Shown piece by piece: positions 8,256 to 16,171 of a stretch of DNA of 64,000 nucleotides. Location: contig JAJDAC010000022.1 in assembly GCA_029262065.1 (NCBI GenBank), positions 124,001 to 188,000 on the forward strand. Reading direction: 5' to 3'. The notes below the pieces were generated by a model that saw nothing but the letters and a program-made list of their open reading frames with translations, searched no databases and had not been told where the DNA came from. Position 1 is the stretch's first letter; each line of letters opens with the position of its first letter. The stretch is from Candidatus Krumholzibacteriota bacterium. GTDB lineage: Bacteria; Krumholzibacteriota; Krumholzibacteriia; JAJRXK01. The position numbers were made by a program, and so were the translations under genes.

Positions 8256-11153
8256 ATGCAGGCGCTTCGCGTCCATTACCTGAGTACCGGCGACATCGCA
8301 GACTGGGGATTGCACGTCTGGCTGGACGTGGCCACCCCCACCAGTTGGGAAGAGCCGTTGCCCATACAGGTGGACCGCGACGGGGGATCCTGGCTCGTTC
8401 CACTGGCTGACCATGCACAGCGCGTGGGACTCGTGGTCCACCGCGGCGAAGACAAAGATGGATCCGGGGAACTCTTCGTAGACCTGGAAACCCTATGTTC
8501 TCAGGAGCGTCCCGAAATCTGGATAGTAGGAGGGCGCCAGACCTTCTACCTCGTACCACCCACCCACGCAACTCAGGCCGGCGATCTCCTTCGCCAGCGG
8601 GGCCACTGGCTCTCCACGCAGTGGCTGACATGGAACACGCCGGCGGAACCCGATGACCGCTTCTTCCTTCACGCAAGCGACGCGGCCAACCTTCGCCCAA
8701 CAAAGAACGGGATTTCCCATGGCCGTTCCTGGCCACTCGAGCCGGCGGAAATACCCGCCGACATCCTCATGCACCGGCCTCACCTTGGATCGCAGACTTC
8801 CCTGAGGCTCGACGCGCGTGTGGATGTTGCCACGTTGATCCGCGGCCAACTGGCGCTGTCCCGTGTGAACTCAGACGGCGAGCTGCTGGACTGTACAGCC
8901 CTGCAGATCGCCGGATTGCTCGACGAAATCTGCGCCCACGATGAACCCTTGGGCATCGAGTGGAGAAACGGAGTACCAAGTCTCCATCTATGGGCGCCGA
9001 CCGCTCGCTCGGTGAACCTGCTTCGCTTCGAGTCCTCGGCCGATCGCGCCGCCCACCGCACCGTGTCGCAGGTCGTGGCCGGTGCGCGCAACGAACACGG
9101 AACCTGGACCTTCTCGGGCCAACGCACGTGGGACCGCTCGTGGTACGAGTTCGAGATCGACGTCTTCGCCCCCACCCGCGGTCGATTCGAGACGGTCCGC
9201 GTCACCGATCCGTACTCGCGCAGTCTCGCGGCCAACGGAACCCGTAGTCAGATCGTCAACCTGGACGATGGCGATCTGGGCCCCGACGACTGGAAGACCT
9301 TCTCCAAACCCCAACCCATCCCACCCGCCGAAATTGTTCTCTACGAGCTACATGTACGCGACTTCAGCGCGATGGAGTCTAGTCTGACGCCGGAACTACA
9401 GGGGACCTACCTGGCGTTCGCAAAGGACACGCCCGGAATACGCCACCTCGAGACCATGGCCCAAGCTGGTCTGAGCCACATACACCTGTTGCCGTGCGCG
9501 GACTTCGCCACCGTGGAGGAGCGACGCGAACTGTGGTCGCCGTGGCCATCGCGAGCGATCGATAGGCCCGACTCCGATTGGCCCCAGAAGATATTGGACG
9601 ACCGCACACGGGCCAACTCATACAACTGGGGCTACGACCCCCAACACTTCGGAGTACCTGAAGGAAGCTACGCAACCGATCCCGACGGCCCTGCTCGTAT
9701 CGTTGAATTCAGGACCATGGTTCGCGCCCTCGCCGCACGCGGACTACGGGTAATCATGGACGTGGTCTACAACCATACGTACGCGGCCAGCCCGTCACAC
9801 TTCGCGGTACTGGATTCCATCGTGCCAGGCTACTACCACCGACTCGACGAGCAAGGGGAGCTGGAAACCAGCACCTGTTGCGCCAACACGGCCAGCGAAC
9901 ACGCCATGATGCAGCGGCTCATGGTGGACGACGTGGTCCACTGGGCCATCCACTACCGAATTGACGGCTTTCGTTTCGACCTCATGGGCCACCACATGAA
10001 GCGCAACATGCAGGCGATCCGACGGGCCCTCGACGCCCTCACGATGCAGGAGCACGGCGTCGACGGACGCGACGTCTACGTGTACGGAGAAGGCTGGGAC
10101 TTCGGTGAAGTCCAGGGCGGTCGCCGCGGCGTGAATGCCACCAAACACAACATGGCCGGCACTGGGATCGGTGCGTTCAACGATCGACTACGAGACGCGG
10201 TGCGAGGCGGTGGGTCCAGCCAGGATCCCGGCCTGCAAGGATTCGTCACGGGCCGATTCGATTCAATCGACGATGCACCCGGCCAGAACCTCGAGATCGT
10301 CGACGACATTCGAGCCGGCCTGGCCGGGAATCTGGCCCGGTTCACCTTCGAGCATGCCGACGGCGAGAGCCGGGCCGCGAGCGAGCGCTGCGGAGGCGTT
10401 GCAACGCAGCCCACCGAGTGCATCAATTTCGTTTCAGTCCACGACGACTACACGCTCTACGACAAGATCGCCATGGCCGCCCCCGCACACTGGAGTGCAG
10501 CCGAAAGATCGCGGGCCCAGTCGCTGGCACTGGCCATCGTACTGCTCGGCCAGGGCGTCCCATTCCTGCACGCGGGTAGCGAGCTCCTGCGGTCCAAATC
10601 GCTCGATCGCAACAGCTACCGATCGGGTGACTGGTTCAACCGACTCGACTTTTCGCGCACGACCCACAACTTCGGCGTGGGCATGCCGCCCGAACGCGAA
10701 CTGGGTCCCCACGCCACGCTGGTTCGACAAACGTTGCAACGAGCCGAGCTGAAGGCGAAGCCACATGAGATCGAGTCGTGCGCCAACGCGGTACTCGACC
10801 TGCTGCGCGTTCGGCACGCCAGCCCGCTGCTGCGACTGGCCCAGGCTGATCTGATTCGCGACGGTGTTCGGTTCCTGAATACCGGCCCCGAACAGATCCC
10901 CGGCCTGATCGTCATGTCGATTGAGGCTTCAGCCGACATCGACCCTGGCGTGAGCCAGCTGGTCGTCGCCCTCAACGCGCGCAGAGACCCGGCGGTAAAA
11001 GCTTTCGACGCGCTACGTGGCAAAGACCTCACCCTGCACCCGATGCTCGCGGGCGGGCACGACCCAATCGCAAGACAATCAGGATTCGATCCCCAGTCGG
11101 GCCAACTGGATATCCCCGGGCAGACCAGTGTGGTGTTTGAGGCGCGGCGCTGA
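8256..11153 (+). CDS. pulA: Pullulanase-type alpha-1,6-glucosidase (GH13)
   Basis: A 965-residue protein from the ATG at 8256, which follows the sigma factor stop with 2 bp between. Residues 1-115 look like a CBM41/PUD starch-binding domain (STGDIADWGLHVWLD). A CBM48-like segment follows (LHLWAPTARSVNLLRF), then the GH13 barrel: YELHVRDFS, YNWGYDPQHFGVPEGSYAT, IMDVVYNHT, the nucleophile Asp575 in GFRFDLMGHH, the acid/base Glu612 in YGEGWDFGE and the transition-state Asp in NFVSVHDDYTLYD. YNWGYDP is the pullulanase signature. The C-terminal region matches the DUF3372-like end of bacterial pullulanases. No signal peptide is visible, so the enzyme probably debranches intracellular glycogen or imported maltodextrins. 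Its coupling to an ECF sigma factor is unusual. Confidence 0.92.
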   Translation: MQALRVHYLSTGDIADWGLHVWLDVATPTSWEEPLPIQVDRDGGSWLVPLADHAQRVGLVVHRGEDKDGSGELFVDLETLCSQERPEIWIVGGRQTFYLVPPTHATQAGDLLRQRGHWLSTQWLTWNTPAEPDDRFFLHASDAANLRPTKNGISHGRSWPLEPAEIPADILMHRPHLGSQTSLRLDARVDVATLIRGQLALSRVNSDGELLDCTALQIAGLLDEICAHDEPLGIEWRNGVPSLHLWAPTARSVNLLRFESSADRAAHRTVSQVVAGARNEHGTWTFSGQRTWDRSWYEFEIDVFAPTRGRFETVRVTDPYSRSLAANGTRSQIVNLDDGDLGPDDWKTFSKPQPIPPAEIVLYELHVRDFSAMESSLTPELQGTYLAFAKDTPGIRHLETMAQAGLSHIHLLPCADFATVEERRELWSPWPSRAIDRPDSDWPQKILDDRTRANSYNWGYDPQHFGVPEGSYATDPDGPARIVEFRTMVRALAARGLRVIMDVVYNHTYAASPSHFAVLDSIVPGYYHRLDEQGELETSTCCANTASEHAMMQRLMVDDVVHWAIHYRIDGFRFDLMGHHMKRNMQAIRRALDALTMQEHGVDGRDVYVYGEGWDFGEVQGGRRGVNATKHNMAGTGIGAFNDRLRDAVRGGGSSQDPGLQGFVTGRFDSIDDAPGQNLEIVDDIRAGLAGNLARFTFEHADGESRAASERCGGVATQPTECINFVSVHDDYTLYDKIAMAAPAHWSAAERSRAQSLALAIVLLGQGVPFLHAGSELLRSKSLDRNSYRSGDWFNRLDFSRTTHNFGVGMPPERELGPHATLVRQTLQRAELKAKPHEIESCANAVLDLLRVRHASPLLRLAQADLIRDGVRFLNTGPEQIPGLIVMSIEASADIDPGVSQLVVALNARRDPAVKAFDALRGKDLTLHPMLAGGHDPIARQSGFDPQSGQLDIPGQTSVVFEARR

Positions 11154-11157
11154 TTCC

Positions 11158-13191
11158 TCAGGGGCGAGCGCGCTCGATCTGCGCCATCAGGCCGTCCGCG
11201 GCGGCGTAGTCGGGTTGGATTTCCAGGGCGGTACGCGCGTGGCTTTCGGCGTCGTCGAACATGCCTTGGCGCGCCAGGGCTACCGCCAGACTGTAATGAG
11301 CCTGCGCGTAGCGAGGCTGTAGATCCAGCGCGCGCCTGAGGCTTTGCTCAGCGTCGGCCAGTCGGTCTTGTTTTGCGTACAGGTTGCCCAGATTGTGATG
11401 CACGGTCGCGTCTTGCGGTGACAATTCGATAGCTCGTTGATACTCGCCTTCGGCATCGCTCATCTTTCCCTGCATTCCCAACACGTTGGCCAGATTGGTG
11501 CGCAACTTCACGTCCGCGGGCCGATCGTCCAACGCCCGCCGGCATTCACGCTCGGCTTCGACCAGGTTACCCTGGGCCACCAGTACCAGGGCCAGATTGG
11601 CCCGGGCCTTCGCAAACCCGGGCGCCGACTCGACGGCGCGGCGCAGATGAGTCTCGGCCTGTTCATACTCGCCACGCTCGTAGGCCATGACCCCCAACTC
11701 GTTCAGCGCGTCCACATCGTCGGGAAGCAATTCGGTGGCTCGCTCGGCCAACCGTTGCGCCTCGTCGGTCTTGCCCGCCCAGTTCATCACCTTCGCCAGG
11801 TTGCGAAGCGCCACCGCGTGGTCGCGCGGATCCAGGCCACCCATGACATCGGCCACAACCGACGCCGGGAATGTCGGGGGCGTCTGCGGCCGCACGACCT
11901 CCAGCCTCTTCAAGGATCCCACTATGGCTTCCGCCAGCCGACGGTGCTGATCGATGGTCGGATGCACGTGATCCAGGAACTCGTCTTCCCCCAGAATTCC
12001 GTGCGACGCAACCGACTCCAGAACCCGCTCGAAATCGACCAGCGCCACCCCCGGCCCGTCCGCGCTTTCCCGTACCGCATCGACCAGCGCGGAGACCGCC
12101 CGCAACGGGCAGACATCTTCATCCCGCGCACGAGAGAACTGAACCCGCGCCTGCTCGAATTCTTCCAACGCCAACAGGGTGCTCGCCCGCTCGTACAAAG
12201 TTGCCGCGTAGCGTCCGTCCAGGACCAGGGCCTCGTCGAGCAATTCCAGACTGGCCACCGCATCCGTCGCCCGTAGCTCACGGGCACGAAGCAACAACGC
12301 GCCCACACGCTCGCGGTCGGTGGCCGAAACGGTCGCCTGGAACTCGCTCTTGAAGGGCGAGCACGCGCCCAGGTTGGAAGCCGGGGTCACGAAAACGATC
12401 TGCGCTCCTGCCGATCGCGCCATGGCAATCATGCGTCGCAAGTTGAGCCGGAAGTGCTGTTCCACCTGACTCACAAGTTCTTCGTCGCGCGTGTAGGCCT
12501 GTGGCCCCACCGACGAGTCGAGCAGGGCCTCGACCTCGGGCGTAAGTTCGAATCGTCCGTCACCCGCCCGCGGCCCCGCGGCGCCGCTACCCATGGCGCG
12601 CGCAATGAGCGCATACACGCGCGTCCGACTGGCCACACTGCCAACCGCGCGAACGAACGGTGGTTGCCGAAGCACGCCACCGTACGTACGCCGTTCGAGG
12701 AATTCGTTTTGCCCCGTGTAGACAACGAACACATCGGGCTCGTGCCGCAGCAGCTCTTCCATGACCAAGGCCACACGGTAGCTGGCGTAGCTCACACCAC
12801 CGGCGTTGATCACCTCCCACTGCTTCGACCCATCAAGGGCGGGCAGCGCGGTTCGCATCCAGCCGGCGAACGAGGTGCGATCGTCGTAGGGTCGTCCGTA
12901 GGTGGTCGACCCGCCCAGGCAGAAGATGCGAACGGTGCCATCGGGCTTCTGCGCCGCAAACGACTGCGGGTTGAAATACTCCAGTTTGTTGTCAGCCGTG
13001 ACCCAGCGATCTCCCTGACGGACAAACAGCGGCATCTGGGACGAGAACCCCACGTAGGGGTCGCGCTCGTACGCCACCGGCCGCACCCCCGCCAGCGCGA
13101 GTACGCCCTCCACCAAGGCCAACATGATGGCACTGGTCAACAGACCATATGCAACTCGTCCCAGGACTTTCGAGCCAGCGGAAAACGGCAT
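11158..13191 (-). CDS. SGNH-hydrolase-like protein with TPR repeats, membrane anchored
   Basis: A 677-residue protein. An N-terminal membrane segment (GLLTSAIMLALVEGVLALAG) is followed by an SGNH/GDSL hydrolase domain. Block I is FCLGGSTTYG (GGST in place of GDS), block III is YTGQNEFLE and block V is DHVHPTID, which supplies the Asp-x-x-His pair. A TPR-like helical insert (ELLDEALVLDGRYAATLYER and following) sits inside the hydrolase domain before block V. The C-terminal ~260 residues are seven or so TPR repeats, for example AQAHYSLAVALARQGMFDDA. Such proteins are common in large-genome GC-rich bacteria; some are proposed to act on acyl groups of envelope glycans. The hydrolase faces outward if the N-terminal helix is an anchor. 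The gene ends 4 bp from the convergent pullulanase stop. Confidence 0.75.
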   Translation of the reverse strand: MPFSAGSKVLGRVAYGLLTSAIMLALVEGVLALAGVRPVAYERDPYVGFSSQMPLFVRQGDRWVTADNKLEYFNPQSFAAQKPDGTVRIFCLGGSTTYGRPYDDRTSFAGWMRTALPALDGSKQWEVINAGGVSYASYRVALVMEELLRHEPDVFVVYTGQNEFLERRTYGGVLRQPPFVRAVGSVASRTRVYALIARAMGSGAAGPRAGDGRFELTPEVEALLDSSVGPQAYTRDEELVSQVEQHFRLNLRRMIAMARSAGAQIVFVTPASNLGACSPFKSEFQATVSATDRERVGALLLRARELRATDAVASLELLDEALVLDGRYAATLYERASTLLALEEFEQARVQFSRARDEDVCPLRAVSALVDAVRESADGPGVALVDFERVLESVASHGILGEDEFLDHVHPTIDQHRRLAEAIVGSLKRLEVVRPQTPPTFPASVVADVMGGLDPRDHAVALRNLAKVMNWAGKTDEAQRLAERATELLPDDVDALNELGVMAYERGEYEQAETHLRRAVESAPGFAKARANLALVLVAQGNLVEAERECRRALDDRPADVKLRTNLANVLGMQGKMSDAEGEYQRAIELSPQDATVHHNLGNLYAKQDRLADAEQSLRRALDLQPRYAQAHYSLAVALARQGMFDDAESHARTALEIQPDYAAADGLMAQIERARP

Positions 13192-13345
13192 TGTGGTCAG
13201 GGTCTCCAGACGGTGGTTGTCACGAACCTGGGAAAAACACTAGGGTTGCGAAGGCCGCTTGGCAACGCCGGGAAACCTCACGAGCCTCCCTGCGTAGAAC
13301 CAATACGCCTCTGGCCCTCAGAATCCCAAACGGAAAGTCCCGTCC

Positions 13346-14815
13346 ATGAAACCCGCCAACATCTCGAAACTGGCCCAGCTGGCCACGAGTCTGGCTCTCT
13401 GCACCATTATCACCGTATCGCTATCGGTTCCCGCCGCAGCTCAACAGAGCTGGGCGGTTGCCCAACGCGACGGCGCGGCTATTGCCTCATTCGTGGGTAA
13501 GCTGATGCCCTACGTCGATGGCCTGGCCGATGTCGACAAGAAGGGCGGCGCCGTGCTCTATCGCCAGCACTTCTATGATCTGGACGAGAAGAACAGCAAG
13601 CGGTGCCAGAACTTCATGGTCCTGGTCAAAGACCCGGCCAAGATGCCCGCCGCCATGTCAGCGCCGCGATTTTCTTCGGGCTGGGATCTGGTGGAGTCGG
13701 CGGCCTTCGTCATGCGCGGAAACGACGTAACCAAACTCGACCTCACATCGATCGTTCATACCGAGGGACTCGACGGAATCGGTCGTGACCAGGTCGTGTT
13801 TTCGATTGGCGACCTAAAAAAGGGCGATGTCGTGGGCTGGTCACTGGTGCTCGAGCGGGAAGGGCCGGTCCCGGGAATGTTCGTTCCGTGTACCGACGTT
13901 TTTCCCAGCGTCATCACCAACCTGAAAATCCGCACCGACCACCGATTCGCCTACGACATCCGCTCGACCGGAATGAAAGTCCGGGAGATGGACCACAAGG
14001 AGAGCGAGGCCGAGAACGGCAGGCCCGGGCTGCTCCAAGCCACCGTCAGAGCCATGCCCGCGGTCGAATCCATGCCGGCCGACGGTCGCTACGGCGACTC
14101 GTTTCCCCACGTCGAGGCGTATCTCCACGAGATGTACATCGAATCCGAACATGGACCGGCCTTGCCGGGTTGGGTACCAATTCTCGGGTGGAATCAGACC
14201 GCCGCCCAATTGCACGGCATCGTGAAGAAGTTCACCGAGGATGCCCCCAATATGGATATCACGCTGGGAGCCATCACCACGGGGGCCCAAACCGCGCAGG
14301 AACGTGAGCGTGCGGTATTCGAAAACGTCCGCGACAAGTACGAACTACTCAAGGGCGACGACATCCAGGACTCCGGGTTCCGGGAAATCACCGACGTGAT
14401 CAAGGCCAAGAACGCAACCGCGGCCGAGAAGGCGATGCTCATGGCGGTCATGCTCAAGAAGCTCGAAATACCGGTGTCTCTGGCGGTGGCGCGAAGTAGC
14501 GATCTGGGCCCGGTCAATCGGAAGGTCGAGTCCTGGCTGCAGTTCGATACGCTGGTGGTGCGGTGCCCGGGCGACGGTGACAACCCGGTGCGCTACTACG
14601 CCCCCGCTTGCGCAACATGCGAACCGGGTACACTCCCCCCCGGAATCGGCGATACGCTGTTCACGACCGTCGACGACGTGGGCGATCTTATCGAAGCATT
14701 CGGCAAGAAGATCCAACAGCGCGCGATCAACGACGGCACCATCAGCTTGGGAGGGGTGTCGCGCGAACGCGAAGAACAGTCGTGGTACAAGTTCGACGAT
14801 CTGGCCAGCCAGTAG
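13346..14815 (+). CDS. Exported DUF3857/transglutaminase-like protein, catalytic triad apparently lost
   Basis: A 489-residue protein with a signal peptide (about residues 1-34, ending SVPAAAQQ). The middle, FSIGDLKKGDVVGWSLVLE, matches the DUF3857 beta-sandwich that normally precedes a transglutaminase-like domain. The C-terminal region keeps that fold pattern (EKAMLMAVMLKKLEIPVSLA), but I see none of the usual Cys, His and Asp. The G-x-C-x-D-K-A element reads NATAAEKA, the Phe-Asp/Asn-His element reads QFDTLVV, and the Asp before the P-x-T/LP element is Ala in YYAPACATC. It is therefore probably a non-catalytic binding protein. The alignment of the three positions is by eye. It is divergent from the SGNH-TPR gene and converges with the response regulator. 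Confidence 0.6.
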   Translation: MKPANISKLAQLATSLALCTIITVSLSVPAAAQQSWAVAQRDGAAIASFVGKLMPYVDGLADVDKKGGAVLYRQHFYDLDEKNSKRCQNFMVLVKDPAKMPAAMSAPRFSSGWDLVESAAFVMRGNDVTKLDLTSIVHTEGLDGIGRDQVVFSIGDLKKGDVVGWSLVLEREGPVPGMFVPCTDVFPSVITNLKIRTDHRFAYDIRSTGMKVREMDHKESEAENGRPGLLQATVRAMPAVESMPADGRYGDSFPHVEAYLHEMYIESEHGPALPGWVPILGWNQTAAQLHGIVKKFTEDAPNMDITLGAITTGAQTAQERERAVFENVRDKYELLKGDDIQDSGFREITDVIKAKNATAAEKAMLMAVMLKKLEIPVSLAVARSSDLGPVNRKVESWLQFDTLVVRCPGDGDNPVRYYAPACATCEPGTLPPGIGDTLFTTVDDVGDLIEAFGKKIQQRAINDGTISLGGVSREREEQSWYKFDDLASQ

Positions 14816-14818
14816 AGC

Positions 14819-16171
14819 CTAGGCCTGGATCTCGAGCTCCTTGATCAGGCGGTTCAGGAATGTTCGTTGAATACCGAGCGCCTGGGCCGCCTTGGTCTGA
14901 TTTCCTCCCTCGCGCGCCAGCGCTTTCGCGATGTGCCGTTTCTTGAACTCGGCCATCGCCTCCTTCAGCCCCAGGCCTTCATCCACCGTATCGGCGGTAC
15001 CGGTGGGAAGGAACACTTCCGGCGGCAAGAGGTCGGGGGTGAGCGTGTCGGTTCGCGCCATTACCACCATGCGCTCCATCGCGTTCTTCAATTGACGCAC
15101 GTTGCCCGGCCAACGGTAGGTACGGATGATCTCCTCGGTCTTGTTGGCCAGCTTCATCTTGCCGCGCTTCATGTCGGTCGAGAAACGGTCGACGAACGAT
15201 CGGGCCAGCGCCGGGATATCATCGGCCCGCTCCCGCAACGGCGGCACGCGCAACGTGATGACATTCAGTCGGTAGAAGAGATCCTCACGAAACTCGCCCT
15301 CGGCAATACTCTCTTCCAGGTTGCGATTGGTCGCAGCCACGATTCGACAGTCCACGCGAATGGTCTGGGTGCCACCCACGCGTTCGAACTGACCGGTCTC
15401 GAGAAAATGTAGCAACTTGGTCTGCAAACGCGGCGTGATGTCACCGATCTCATCGAGAAACGCGGTGCCCCCGTGTGCAACCTCCAACCGTCCCGTCTTG
15501 CGCTGATGGGCACCCGTGAACGCACCCTTTTCGTGTCCGAAAAGGGTCGACTCGATCAGCTCGTCGGACAACGCCACGCAATTCACGTAGACGAACGGCC
15601 CGGTCGCCCGGGGCGATTCCCGGTGGATGTATTCGGCTACGACCTGCTTCCCCGAACCACTTTCACCGCGCAACATGACGGTCGTTGGCGCCTGCGCCGC
15701 GCGCGCCGCTTGTTCCAGTAGCTCTTGCATCGCGGGCGCTTCGCCCACCACGAACGGTCGCTCCTGGTTGCTTTGGTCGACCATGGCGGCCGAAACGCGC
15801 TGCAACGAACGCTTGGCCAAAAGCCGCTCGACGATCTTCTTCAGAAGGTCGAAATCGGTGGGCTTGGGAAGAAACTCGTCGGCTCCCAGTTTGATGGCCT
15901 CGATCGCGGCTTCCACCGAACCATGCGCCGTCAACATGACAACCTCGGTATCGCTGCCCGACTCCCGCAGTTTGTGCAAAACGTCGATACCGGAAATGTC
16001 AGGCAACTTCAGATCCAACAACACCACATCGTAGTGCTGAGCCTTGATCTTCTCGAGGGCCTCGGCCCCCGTTTCAGCTTCGTCGGTCTCGTGACCCCAG
16101 AATCGCAGACGATCGGTCAACGTCAGACGCATCATGGCCTCGTCGTCGACGATCAGGATTGTGCCTTTCAT
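14819..16171 (-). CDS. Sigma-54-dependent response regulator, NtrC family
   Basis: A 450-residue regulator in three parts. The receiver (residues 1-120) has Asp9, Asp10 and the phospho-acceptor Asp53 in VVLLDLKLPD. The AAA+ sigma-54 activation domain (about 140-380) has Walker A GESGSGKQ, the sigma-54 contact loop GAFTGA in FGHEKGAFTGAHQRK, Walker B-type GGTAFLDEIG, and arginine fingers around ERVGGTQTIRVDCR. A Fis-type HTH closes the protein (NQTKAAQALGIQRTFLNRLI). It activates sigma-54 promoters after phosphorylation by the kinase encoded immediately upstream, with which it shares an ATGA overlap (kinase stop 16168-16170). Its target is not known; an inverted repeat upstream of the operon (18746-18773) is a candidate site. 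Confidence 0.95.
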   Translation of the reverse strand: MKGTILIVDDEAMMRLTLTDRLRFWGHETDEAETGAEALEKIKAQHYDVVLLDLKLPDISGIDVLHKLRESGSDTEVVMLTAHGSVEAAIEAIKLGADEFLPKPTDFDLLKKIVERLLAKRSLQRVSAAMVDQSNQERPFVVGEAPAMQELLEQAARAAQAPTTVMLRGESGSGKQVVAEYIHRESPRATGPFVYVNCVALSDELIESTLFGHEKGAFTGAHQRKTGRLEVAHGGTAFLDEIGDITPRLQTKLLHFLETGQFERVGGTQTIRVDCRIVAATNRNLEESIAEGEFREDLFYRLNVITLRVPPLRERADDIPALARSFVDRFSTDMKRGKMKLANKTEEIIRTYRWPGNVRQLKNAMERMVVMARTDTLTPDLLPPEVFLPTGTADTVDEGLGLKEAMAEFKKRHIAKALAREGGNQTKAAQALGIQRTFLNRLIKELEIQA

